Made by a program: the position numbers and the translations under genes. This document shows, one piece after another, positions 43,913 through 51,922 of a stretch of 64,000 bases of DNA; position 1 is the stretch's first letter, and each line of letters opens with the position of its first letter. Source of the stretch: an uncultured Bacilli bacterium (GTDB lineage: Bacteria > Bacillota_I > Bacilli_A > RF39 > UBA660); assembly GCA_934162665.1 (NCBI GenBank), contig CAKPJN010000007.1:7995-71994 (forward strand). Reading direction: 5' to 3'. The notes below the pieces were generated by a model that saw nothing but the letters and a program-made list of their open reading frames with translations, ran no database searches and was not told the DNA's origin.

Positions 43913-43982
43913 TTTAATTCCTCCTTATGTGGTATATAGCGGATTATTCCTTCCACATAGGTAAAACCTATATGTTAAATAA

Positions 43983-44513
43983 TTATTCAGAAACTTCTTC
44001 ATTAGAAGAACTATCATCAGCATTTGCTTCTTCTAACCTAGCTTCTTTTTCTGCTTCTTGAGCATGTTCAGACATTTCTGCATCATTAACACCCTTAACA
44101 GCAATACCCATATTTCTTGCAGTACCTTCAACAATTTTCATTGCTTCTTCTACTGTATAAGCATTTAAGTCAGGTAACTTAATTTCAGCAATTTCTTTAA
44201 CTTGAGCTTTTGTTAAAGTAGCAACAATATCATTTGCTCCCTTAACAGATCCTTTATTTATCTTAGCATACTTCTTTAACAAGAAACTTGTAGGTGGAGT
44301 TTTAATTATAAAATCAAAACTTCTATCATCGTATATTGATATTTCTACAGGTAAAACATCACCCATTCTATCTCTAGTAGCATCATTATACTTAGTACAA
44401 AATTCTTGTAAATTGATTCCTGCAGGTCCTAAAACAGTTCCAACTGGTGGAGCTGGTGTAGCTTTTCCTGCTTGAATAGCTAACTTAATTTTCTTAACTG
44501 CTTCCTTTGCCAC
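43983..44513 (-). CDS. rplK: Ribosomal protein L11 with acidic C-terminal extension
   Basis: A 176-residue protein. The first 141 residues match L11 (LAIQAGKATPAPPVGTVLGP, AGINLQEFCTKYND, GTARNMGIAVKG); the last 35 form an acidic, Ser/Asn-rich tail (EAEKEARLEEANADDSSSNE) absent from usual L11. The GTG at 44513 is chosen because GGAGGTG lies at a good distance; the GTG three codons earlier overlaps that site. L11 forms the GTPase-associated centre and responds to uncharged tRNA. First gene of a unit with its own promoter. Confidence 0.97.
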   Translation of the reverse strand: MAKEAVKKIKLAIQAGKATPAPPVGTVLGPAGINLQEFCTKYNDATRDRMGDVLPVEISIYDDRSFDFIIKTPPTSFLLKKYAKINKGSVKGANDIVATLTKAQVKEIAEIKLPDLNAYTVEEAMKIVEGTARNMGIAVKGVNDAEMSEHAQEAEKEARLEEANADDSSSNEEVSE

Positions 44514-44628
44514 GAAAAACACCTCCTATTTTTTAGTTTTCGCGAGTGGTACAAATAGCTTGATTCCCGCTTTCATAAATGCAAACCTTGCTTCCCACTA
44601 AATCTATATTAAATAATATAGCCCTTAA

Positions 44629-44657
44629 ATAATAACATAAACATCTTTTTTTTGCAA
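44629..44657 (-). promoter_or_regulatory. Promoter of rplKA
   Basis: TTGCAA (44652-44657), 17-base spacer, TATTAT (44629-44634) on the minus strand, just after the nusG stop. The leader of about 110 bases that follows includes GTGGGAAGC and a GGAATCAAGC-containing fold and may be regulatory. Confidence 0.75.
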
Positions 44658-44662
44658 CTATT

Positions 44663-45196
44663 TTATGCTTTTTCTATTTGATTTATTTCAACTTCAACAG
44701 AAGTTTCTTGTCCAAATAAATCTACAAGTAACATAACTTTTTGATTTGGTAAATCCATAGAGTCAACTTTTCCATACATTCCATTAAATGGTCCAGCAAC
44801 AATTTTAACCTTTGCACCAACTTTAAGATCTTCATCAACATTAATTCTACTAATGCCCATACCATTAAGTATTTTATCAACTTCTTGAGGTTGTAAAGGT
44901 GTAGGTTTAGCCCCTTTCCCACTAGAACCAATGAATCCTGTAACTCCAGGTGTATTACGAACAGCATACCAAGCTTCATCAGTCATAACCATCTCTACTA
45001 ATATATAACCAGGAAACATTTTCTTAACTTTTTCCTTAGTAACTCCATCTTTTACTTCAACAACTTTTTCCTCAGGAATAACAACTCTACAAATATAATC
45101 TTTCATATCCATAGATTCAGCCTTCATTTCGAGCTTTTCTTTTACGTTGTTTTCATGACCAGAATAAGTGTTAACTACATACCATTGTTTATCCAT
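44663..45196 (-). CDS. nusG: Transcription elongation/termination factor NusG
   Basis: A 177-residue protein. The NGN domain starts KQWYVVNTYSGHENNVKEKL and includes KMFPGYILVEMVMTDEAWYA and VRNTPGVTGFIGS; the KOW domain has VKIVAGPFNGMYGKVDSMD. It binds the polymerase clamp and slows or supports elongation. It follows secE by 12 bases; the secE-nusG-rplKA-rplJL order is classical. Confidence 0.99.
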   Translation of the reverse strand: MDKQWYVVNTYSGHENNVKEKLEMKAESMDMKDYICRVVIPEEKVVEVKDGVTKEKVKKMFPGYILVEMVMTDEAWYAVRNTPGVTGFIGSSGKGAKPTPLQPQEVDKILNGMGISRINVDEDLKVGAKVKIVAGPFNGMYGKVDSMDLPNQKVMLLVDLFGQETSVEVEINQIEKA

Positions 45197-45208
45197 AATA
45201 TATACCTC

Positions 45209-45535
45209 CTACGCAAATAATGATTGAACAAAAGCAAATATAACATTAATTAAAAAGAAAAATATTGAACAAAATATAATAAAAAATATTGTCGCAATAG
45301 AATATTTAACCATATCATTTTTACCAGTCCAATGAACTCGTTTTGTTTCACTTCTAACACCATGACAAAATATTCTAAATTTTGTCCATAAAGATTTTTT
45401 TTCTTGATCTTCATTTACTTTTTTCTTAGGTTGTTCCTTCTTAACTTTTTCTTCTTTCTTAGGTTGCCTTTTTTCTTCTAAATTGTTTATTTTATACTCT
45501 TTAGCATTTGTTTTTTTCTTTACTACTTCAGCCAT
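45209..45535 (-). CDS. secE: Preprotein translocase subunit SecE
   Basis: A 108-residue protein. The C-terminal 60 residues are SecE (FRIFCHGVRSETKRVHWTGK, then one helix, IATIFFIIFCSIFFFLINVI). The N-terminal 45 residues are a Lys/Glu-rich extension (EEKVKKEQPKKKVNEDQEKK) that most single-pass Bacillota SecE (about 60 aa) lack. It stabilises SecY. rpmG, often just upstream, is absent. Confidence 0.93.
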   Translation of the reverse strand: MAEVVKKKTNAKEYKINNLEEKRQPKKEEKVKKEQPKKKVNEDQEKKSLWTKFRIFCHGVRSETKRVHWTGKNDMVKYSIATIFFIIFCSIFFFLINVIFAFVQSLFA

Positions 45536-45563
45536 TTTTTCACCTATTTTCTATCAAAATAAA

Positions 45564-45580
45564 AACACCATTTCGTGTTC
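45564..45580 (-). terminator. Weak terminator upstream of secE
   Basis: AACAC/GTGTT with a short loop and TTTTATTTT on the minus strand, after the kinase-like gene. The stem is only 5 bp. Confidence 0.5.
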
Positions 45581-45620
45581 ATCTATAAATTAGCACAAAC
45601 AAAAGAAAATGTCAATTATT

Positions 45621-46331
45621 TTATGACATTTTACCAAATAAAACCATAATAGCAATAACAATTCCCAAAATAACCAAAATAGTAGGAAAAATCATAAATC
45701 CAATAAACGCTGCATCCTTCTTAGTATTTAACTGTCTATAAATAGTATCATTAATCCTATTATTAATATCAACTACATTATTAGAAGAATCAGCTTTAAA
45801 ATGACCATTACTTTTTACTAAACTCTTATTTGATGTATTATTTAAAGAGCCTTCTGAATCCATTTGACTATTCATAGAACTAATATCTCTTTTTCTTTTC
45901 TCTAAAACATAATCACTAAAATAAATATTAGCGCCTCTTTCAATAATTCCACGATAATATGGAACATCCCCTTCAGGTAAAAAAGTTGCGAAATTATCAA
46001 AATGTTCTTTTAAAAACTGTGGCTTCATATATTGCAAACACTTAGTATAAATACCAACTTGTAAAAAAGCTGAATTATATATATCCTCATGAATAAGTTC
46101 ATTATCAACAGAAAAATCATTAGGTAACTTAAGTAAAGTGTCAAATTTAATTTGTTTAGGCGAATTATTAAGTACTTTTATTTCATCTAAATTAAATGAC
46201 TTAACACAATATCCTTTTTCATGAATGTATTTCATAGTTAAATCCATATTAAAAAATAACTCACGCATTTCCTCATCAGTCTTACTACGTAACCATTCAT
46301 TTAAAGTTGTAGAATAATTATTATTATCCAT
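45621..46331 (-). CDS. Kinase-like (probably pseudokinase) tail-anchored membrane protein
   Basis: A 236-residue protein. Around residue 33 MKYIHEKGYCVKSFNLDEIK lines up with a protein-kinase catalytic loop (YLHxxGIIHRDLKPENI) but the HRD Asp is missing; QIKFDTLLKLP stands where DFG would be, and EDIYNSAFLQVGIYT where the E-D-x-x-x helix F start is. No glycine-rich loop or N-lobe is present. The C-terminus has a membrane helix (AAFIGFMIFPTILVILGIVI). It lies between the SigH-like gene and secE. Kinase descent is inference. Confidence 0.6.
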   Translation of the reverse strand: MDNNNYSTTLNEWLRSKTDEEMRELFFNMDLTMKYIHEKGYCVKSFNLDEIKVLNNSPKQIKFDTLLKLPNDFSVDNELIHEDIYNSAFLQVGIYTKCLQYMKPQFLKEHFDNFATFLPEGDVPYYRGIIERGANIYFSDYVLEKRKRDISSMNSQMDSEGSLNNTSNKSLVKSNGHFKADSSNNVVDINNRINDTIYRQLNTKKDAAFIGFMIFPTILVILGIVIAIMVLFGKMS

Positions 46332-46386
46332 ACCCAGTCACCCTATTATCATTCTATAACATATTTATAAAAAAGACAAATCAAAT

Positions 46387-46962
46387 TTAATTTTTAAGCT
46401 CATTTCTTAATATTTTTCTAATTCTACACAATCTACTATCAACAGTATTTACCGAAACATCAAGCAATTTACTTATCTCTTGATAACTAAAGCCATTATA
46501 TCTAAGTTCAAATACAGTACTATTTTTAAGAGAAAATAAATTTTTATAATAAGAAAAAATTTCTTCTGTAAAAAAATCATCTTCAATAGATATAAAAGAT
46601 GGATAATTTTCCATTACTTTATCATAATCTGCCAACAATGCCTGATTTAATATCTCATTTTTATATACGCCTATACTCTTACAAAATGTCTTTATTTGTC
46701 TCTCAACACAAAGACAAGCAAATGTATAAAAAGTACAATCCATATTTTCCTTAAAAGAACTTATTGCGCCATTAAAACCAATATATCCTTCCTGAACTAA
46801 ATCTTCAAATTCTACTCCCTTTTCTTTTGCATATAAAAAGTATTTAGAAGCAATTTTCTTAATAAGATAATAATATTTTTTAAATAAGAAATTATTATTA
46901 TCCTCATCATTTTCTCTTACCATATAGATAAGTTCATAATCATTAACATCTTTATAATTCAT
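46387..46962 (-). CDS. sigH: SigH-like RNA polymerase sigma factor
   Basis: A 191-residue sigma-70-family protein. Region 2: LVQEGYIGFNGAISSFKENM, then CTFYTFACLCVERQIKTFCK; region 4: STVFELRYNGFSYQEISKLL with SVNTVDSRLCRIRKILRNEL. Its place in rlmB-sigH-(secE)-nusG matches Bacillus sigH, the sigma factor for the onset of sporulation. The sequence is divergent, so the symbol rests on synteny. It stands 6 bases after rlmB. Confidence 0.82.
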   Translation of the reverse strand: MNYKDVNDYELIYMVRENDEDNNNFLFKKYYYLIKKIASKYFLYAKEKGVEFEDLVQEGYIGFNGAISSFKENMDCTFYTFACLCVERQIKTFCKSIGVYKNEILNQALLADYDKVMENYPSFISIEDDFFTEEIFSYYKNLFSLKNSTVFELRYNGFSYQEISKLLDVSVNTVDSRLCRIRKILRNELKN

Positions 46963-46968
46963 AGAAAC

Positions 46969-47667
46969 CTACTTTCTATGACGTACTACCTCATAGATCA
47001 TAATTCCACTCGCAACTGATGCATTAAGACTATTTGTTTTACCATACATAGGTATTTTAGCGACAAAGTCACATGACTTTCTAACAATCTGAGAAATTCC
47101 ATTACCCTCATTTCCAATTACTAATCCAATTTTTCCTGAATAATCTATACTTCTATAATCAACACTATCTTCAAGCGCTGTTCCAACTATCCAAAAGCCA
47201 TTATCTTTTAACTTATTTATTGTATTAACTAAATTAGAAACCGAAACTATCCTTACATTATCCAAAGTTCCAACACTAGTCTTCATAACAGTTGAATTAA
47301 CTTGGACTTGTCTATCTTTAGGTATAATAATCGCATCAACTGAAGCAGCTTCACAGGTTCTAATAATTGCACCTAAATTATGAGGATCCTCCAAATGATC
47401 TAAAATAACAATAAATTTAGGATCAGTTCTTAAAACTTGATCAAGATCTACATACTTGTAATCGTCAATGTATAGTAGTATACCTTGATGAAGTCCATTT
47501 GCCAAACGGTCAATTTCTTGTTTTGACTTATAAATAACATTCAAATTTGCACTTTTTATAGCTGAATTTAAATTTTTATCATCAAATCCTTCCTGCAAAA
47601 TAACTTTTTGCACTTTTTTAGGATTTTTTAAAATTTCTTTCGCAACATTTCTACCATAAACTAACAT
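46969..47667 (-). CDS. rlmB: 23S rRNA (guanosine-2'-O-)-methyltransferase RlmB-like
   Basis: A 232-residue SPOUT-class methyltransferase. N-terminal RNA-binding part (VYGRNVAKEILKNPKKV), then the knotted SAM domain with ILDHLEDPHNLGAIIRTCEA, GLVIGNEGNGISQIVRKSCD and IPMYGKTNSLNASVASGIMI, the three SPOUT motifs. Acts on 23S rRNA or tRNA 2'-O sites; exact target inferred. mrnC is 5 bases upstream and sigH follows. Confidence 0.93.
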   Translation of the reverse strand: MLVYGRNVAKEILKNPKKVQKVILQEGFDDKNLNSAIKSANLNVIYKSKQEIDRLANGLHQGILLYIDDYKYVDLDQVLRTDPKFIVILDHLEDPHNLGAIIRTCEAASVDAIIIPKDRQVQVNSTVMKTSVGTLDNVRIVSVSNLVNTINKLKDNGFWIVGTALEDSVDYRSIDYSGKIGLVIGNEGNGISQIVRKSCDFVAKIPMYGKTNSLNASVASGIMIYEVVRHRK

Positions 47668-47671
47668 TATA

Positions 47672-48052
47672 TTACCCTAAGATAAAATTCATAATTTCAT
47701 CTATTCTTTCTTTTTTATTTTCCAAATCCAAATAACCAATTAAAGCTTCAAGTCCAGTAGCTAACTTATAAGTAATAATATCACAGTTTTTAGGATGTGA
47801 CGTAGTCTTATAATTTCTAGCCCTCATAATAACAGACATCTCATCATCTGTAAAAAAAGCTACATCAATCATTTCTTGCAAAAATTTTGCCTGACTCTTA
47901 GCGCTTACAAATTTAACAGCTGAAGATTGTAAATCATTAACATTACCAATTCCCGAATTTACTAAATATCTTCTAACATAATTTTCATAAATTGTATCTC
48001 CTAAATAAGCAAGTACCAAAGAATTAATCTCTATCGTTTTCAAATAAATCAC
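47672..48052 (-). CDS. mrnC: Mini-ribonuclease III
   Basis: A 126-residue RNase III-like enzyme without a double-strand RNA-binding domain. Conserved: LVLAYLGDTIYENYVRRYLV, where the Asp and Glu form the metal site, and a second half with ATGLEALIGYLDLENKKERI. Mini-III matures 23S rRNA ends in Bacillus. Located between cysS and rlmB, as in Bacillus. Confidence 0.93.
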   Translation of the reverse strand: MIYLKTIEINSLVLAYLGDTIYENYVRRYLVNSGIGNVNDLQSSAVKFVSAKSQAKFLQEMIDVAFFTDDEMSVIMRARNYKTTSHPKNCDIITYKLATGLEALIGYLDLENKKERIDEIMNFILG

Positions 48053-48076
48053 CCCTACTAAAAAAGGACAAAAGCC

Positions 48077-49471
48077 CTAAATCAATTCATATGTTGTTCC
48101 ATCTCTAGTATCAATAAGCTTAATACCTTTTGCCAAAAGTTCATCCCTAATACTATCCGCAACAGCAAAATCTTTATTTTCCTTAGCTATTTTTCTTTCA
48201 TTAATTTTAGTTAAAATTTCAGACTCTAATTCCTTAGATATATTAACATCTTCACAAACAGTTAAGTCTAAAGATAACACTTCATCAAACTTCCCTATTA
48301 TTTTAAACTTAGTCCCATCTGTTAATTCATCATCTTTTAACACATCATATACTAATGTAATCATATTAGAAGTATTTAAGTCATCTTCTATTTCTTTTTT
48401 AAATTTATTAATATACTTATCATATTTCTCTAAATCAACACTATCCTGTTTTAATCTAGAAACTTTATTTTTTAACTTCATATAAGCATTTTGAGCTCCA
48501 TCTAAAATATCATAACTAAATGTTAATTGACTATGATAATAAGAATTTAAACATAAATAACGATAACTTAAAGGATTATAGCCTTTTTCTTCAAGTAACG
48601 AAACCGTTAAAAATTCACCCTTAGATTTACTCATTTTACCACTTTCATCATTTAGAAAACCAAAATGTAACCAATAATTACACCATTTATGTCCAAGATA
48701 TGCTTCACTTTGCGCAATCTCATTTGTATGATGTGGAAAAATAGCATCCTCTGCTCCACAATGAATATCAAGATACTCACCTAAATTCTTTATAGAAATT
48801 CCCGAACACTCTATATGCCAACCAGGATAGCCTCTTCCCCAAGGAGAATCCCATTGTAACTCTTGATTATTAAACTTCGAATTAGTAAACCATAACCCAA
48901 AATCAAAAGGATTATGTTTAGCGGTATCTTCTTTTATATCATCACGTACCGCTACCATCAAATCATCACTATTACGGCCAGATAATTCATAATAATTTTT
49001 AAACTTTGATGTATCAAAATAAACATTACCATCTGAAATATAAGCCTGTTCATTATCTAACATCTTAGATATCATCTTTATATATATATCAACATTATCA
49101 GTAGCTTTTGATACAATATCTGGCTTTCTAATATTTAATTTGCGACAATCATCAAAAAAACAATCTGTATAATATTTAGCTATTTCAATAGATGTCTTAT
49201 TCTCTCTCTTAGCCGCTACAAGCATCTTATCTTCTCCAGAGTCTCCATCACCAACCATATGACCAACATCCGTAATATTCATTGCTCTTAAAACATCATA
49301 ACCTAAAAACTTAAGTCCTTTTTCCAAAACATCTTCAGAAATATAAGTACGCAAATTACCAATATGTGCAAAATGATATACAGTAGGTCCACAAGTATAC
49401 ATTTTAACTTTTCCTGAAACATTAGGAATAAACTCCTCAACTTTTTTTGTTAATGTATTATATAATTTCAT
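48077..49471 (-). CDS. cysS: Cysteinyl-tRNA synthetase
   Basis: A 464-residue class I synthetase. HIGH-type motif within TCGPTVYHFAHIGNLRTYI; zinc site residues in CGPT, W-H-I-E-C-S-G and HHTNEIAQSEA; KMSKS in ESGKMSKSKGEFLTV. The ATG at 49471 follows GGGTGATAAT. The length is normal. It follows clpC in the order clpC-cysS-mrnC-rlmB-sigH. A weak 5-bp hairpin with a T6 tail follows the gene (about 48062-48080). Confidence 0.98.
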   Translation of the reverse strand: MKLYNTLTKKVEEFIPNVSGKVKMYTCGPTVYHFAHIGNLRTYISEDVLEKGLKFLGYDVLRAMNITDVGHMVGDGDSGEDKMLVAAKRENKTSIEIAKYYTDCFFDDCRKLNIRKPDIVSKATDNVDIYIKMISKMLDNEQAYISDGNVYFDTSKFKNYYELSGRNSDDLMVAVRDDIKEDTAKHNPFDFGLWFTNSKFNNQELQWDSPWGRGYPGWHIECSGISIKNLGEYLDIHCGAEDAIFPHHTNEIAQSEAYLGHKWCNYWLHFGFLNDESGKMSKSKGEFLTVSLLEEKGYNPLSYRYLCLNSYYHSQLTFSYDILDGAQNAYMKLKNKVSRLKQDSVDLEKYDKYINKFKKEIEDDLNTSNMITLVYDVLKDDELTDGTKFKIIGKFDEVLSLDLTVCEDVNISKELESEILTKINERKIAKENKDFAVADSIRDELLAKGIKLIDTRDGTTYELI

Positions 49472-49540
49472 ATTATCACCCATTCATCTATAAGTTATTA
49501 TATCAAGAAAATATAATAAAATCTATAAAATAATAGAAAC

Positions 49541-49571
49541 AAAAAGAGTACTATTATTTAGTAATAAGTAC
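49541..49571 (-). terminator. Terminator after clpC
   Basis: GTACTTATTA and TAATAGTAC pair with one bulge on the minus strand, followed by TCTTTTTGTTT. It overlaps the clpC stop. Confidence 0.65.
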
Positions 49572-51800
49572 CCTATTTTTAATTTCTTTTTCTATAACTT
49601 TATCCACACGTCTCGCCCCAAATTTTTTATATTCACACAAATTTTTTATTTTATCCACAAAATCTGGGGATAAAAGTTTTTTATCATTAAACTTAGTAAC
49701 GTATTTTTCTAGTTTATTTTTTATAATCTTTTCAATCACCTTAGAAGAAATACTATCAAACATAATTACCTCATCAATCCTATTAATAAACTCTATATCT
49801 AAAAAATCATTTATCTTATCTAAAATAACCTGTTTTTTATTATCAATAAAGCCTATACTCTTAGAATCACACCCTAAATTAGATGTCATAAAAATAATCG
49901 TATTACTAAAATCAATTTGTTCTCCATAAGAATTAGTCATATATCCATCATCAAGAACCTGTAAAAAAAGTTTCAAAACACTACGATCAGCTTTTTCTAT
50001 TTCATCAAGTAAAATAATAGAATAAGGATTATACTTAATTCTATCTAACACAGAATTTTTATCGTCATAACCAACATAACCTGGAGGAGAGCCTATTATC
50101 TTACTAATAGAATGACTCTCTTTATATTCGCTCATATCTATTCTAATTAAAGATTCTTTACTATATAATAATTTAGCATATTCTTTAACGAATAAAGTTT
50201 TACCAATCCCAGTACTACCAACAATCAAAAATGATGAAGGTATTTTTCTATCAAAAATCTGCCTATTAGAAATAACATCTATAATTTTCTTTATCTCATC
50301 ATCCTGGCCCAAAATCTTACTTTTCAATTTATTATATATCTGAGTAGTATTCATATTATCAATATCATAAACCGGAATCTTTGTTCTAGCATAAATAATA
50401 TCATATAATATTTTTAATGTAATATTCTTAGCATGCGACACTCTAGCATTTTTAATATCTAATCTATTTATTTTATTAGTTAACTCCAATTCTTCGTTTT
50501 TAAGGAGTGAAGCCCTCTTATAATCTTGATTAATTATACACTCATTTTTTTCATTCGATAACTTATGCAACTTAGCCTTCATAGTCTTAATCTTCTTATC
50601 ATAATCGTTATCTATTAAGCTAGTTTTACAACAAGCTTCATCTAAAATATCAATGGCTTTATCTGGTTGTCTATTATTAGGCATATATCTATCAGTTAAA
50701 TCAACAATAGATTTTAATATCTCATCACTAATCTTAACCCCATGAAATTCTTCATATATATTTCTAATCTTAAATAGTATATTCAAAGTATCAACACTAT
50801 TAGGTTCCTCAATAAATACTTTTTGAAATCTTCTATCAAGAGCTTTATCCTGTTCAAAAAATTTAGAATATTCGGCTTTTGTAGTTGCCCCTATAATCTT
50901 TATTTTTCCACGAGCTAAATAAGGCTTTAAAATATTAGAAGCATCTATTGCCCCCTCTGCACCACCAGCACCTACTAAAGTATGAATTTCATCAATAAAA
51001 AGTATTATCTCATCATGACTTTCTAACTCACTAATAATATGGTTAATTCTCTCCTCAAATTCACCACGATACTTAGTACCCGCAACTAATGAAGCAGTAG
51101 ATACACCTAAAATTCTTTTATTTAATAATTGATCGGGAACCTCACCATTTACTATTCTTGTTGATAATTCCTCTATAATAGCCGTTTTACCAACGCCAGC
51201 ATCTCCTATCAATAATGGATTATTTTTAGTACGCCTTAATAATATCTCAATAACACGATTAATTTTCTCATCTCTACCGATTACCGGATCAAATTCACCA
51301 TTTAAACTTTTCTCATTAAAATCAACCGCAAAATCGTCTATTAATAATTTAGTATGAACATTTGCTTTTTTATAAATAAATCTATCAGTAAATTTTTCAT
51401 ATAAAGCATCTATATCAATATCCATACCCATTAAAGTTCTAATCGCAACACCATCGCCTTCTTCTAAAAGAGAAATAAATACTCGCTCAATAGTAACCTC
51501 TTTAATATTTTCTTCCTTGCATTCTAAAATTGCATTCTCTAAAACTCTTTTAAGTAATGGTGTATACAAAAACCAATTATTAGAAATATTACCCTTCCCT
51601 ATAACCTTAATTATTTCATCTCTATAGTTATTATAATTAATATTATACTCATTTAATATTTTAGTAACAGTTAAATTATCATTATGAAGAATTGAAAGCA
51701 ATAGATGTTCACTACCAACATAAGGGTGTTTTAACATTGCCATTTCTTTCTTTGCCATAATTAGTACTTTTTGTGTTTCTTCACTAAATTTTGAAAACAT
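49554..51800 (-). CDS. clpC: ATP-dependent Clp protease ATPase subunit ClpC
   Basis: A 748-residue AAA+ unfoldase. N-domain repeats (FSEETQKVLIMAKKEMAMLK, SEHLLLSIL), AAA-1 with GDAGVGKTAIIEELSTRIV and IIGATTKAEYSKFF, a middle coiled-coil segment, and AAA-2 with VGSTGIGKTLFVKEYAKLLY and SPPGYVGYDDK-type GSPPGYVGYDD. It feeds proteins to ClpP. It is about 60 residues shorter than Bacillus ClpC, mainly in the C-terminal region. ctsR, mcsA and mcsB, usual partners, are not upstream; a YfcC-type carrier is. Confidence 0.92.
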   Translation of the reverse strand: MFSKFSEETQKVLIMAKKEMAMLKHPYVGSEHLLLSILHNDNLTVTKILNEYNINYNNYRDEIIKVIGKGNISNNWFLYTPLLKRVLENAILECKEENIKEVTIERVFISLLEEGDGVAIRTLMGMDIDIDALYEKFTDRFIYKKANVHTKLLIDDFAVDFNEKSLNGEFDPVIGRDEKINRVIEILLRRTKNNPLLIGDAGVGKTAIIEELSTRIVNGEVPDQLLNKRILGVSTASLVAGTKYRGEFEERINHIISELESHDEIILFIDEIHTLVGAGGAEGAIDASNILKPYLARGKIKIIGATTKAEYSKFFEQDKALDRRFQKVFIEEPNSVDTLNILFKIRNIYEEFHGVKISDEILKSIVDLTDRYMPNNRQPDKAIDILDEACCKTSLIDNDYDKKIKTMKAKLHKLSNEKNECIINQDYKRASLLKNEELELTNKINRLDIKNARVSHAKNITLKILYDIIYARTKIPVYDIDNMNTTQIYNKLKSKILGQDDEIKKIIDVISNRQIFDRKIPSSFLIVGSTGIGKTLFVKEYAKLLYSKESLIRIDMSEYKESHSISKIIGSPPGYVGYDDKNSVLDRIKYNPYSIILLDEIEKADRSVLKLFLQVLDDGYMTNSYGEQIDFSNTIIFMTSNLGCDSKSIGFIDNKKQVILDKINDFLDIEFINRIDEVIMFDSISSKVIEKIIKNKLEKYVTKFNDKKLLSPDFVDKIKNLCEYKKFGARRVDKVIEKEIKNRVLITK

Positions 51801-51886
51801 TAAAATCTCATCTCCCTACAATAATATTCTATGTTTAGTTTATGATATAAAGCAATAAAATATGTTCCCAAAATACTGACAAAAAA

Positions 51887-51915
51887 AGCAAAAAAAGAAG
51901 CATAAGTATGCTTCC
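51887..51915 (-). terminator. Terminator after the YfcC-type gene
   Basis: GAAGCATA and TATGCTTC pair (8 bp) with a short loop, followed by TTTTTTTGC and another T run on the minus strand. Confidence 0.85.
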
Positions 51916-51922
51916 TTAATAT

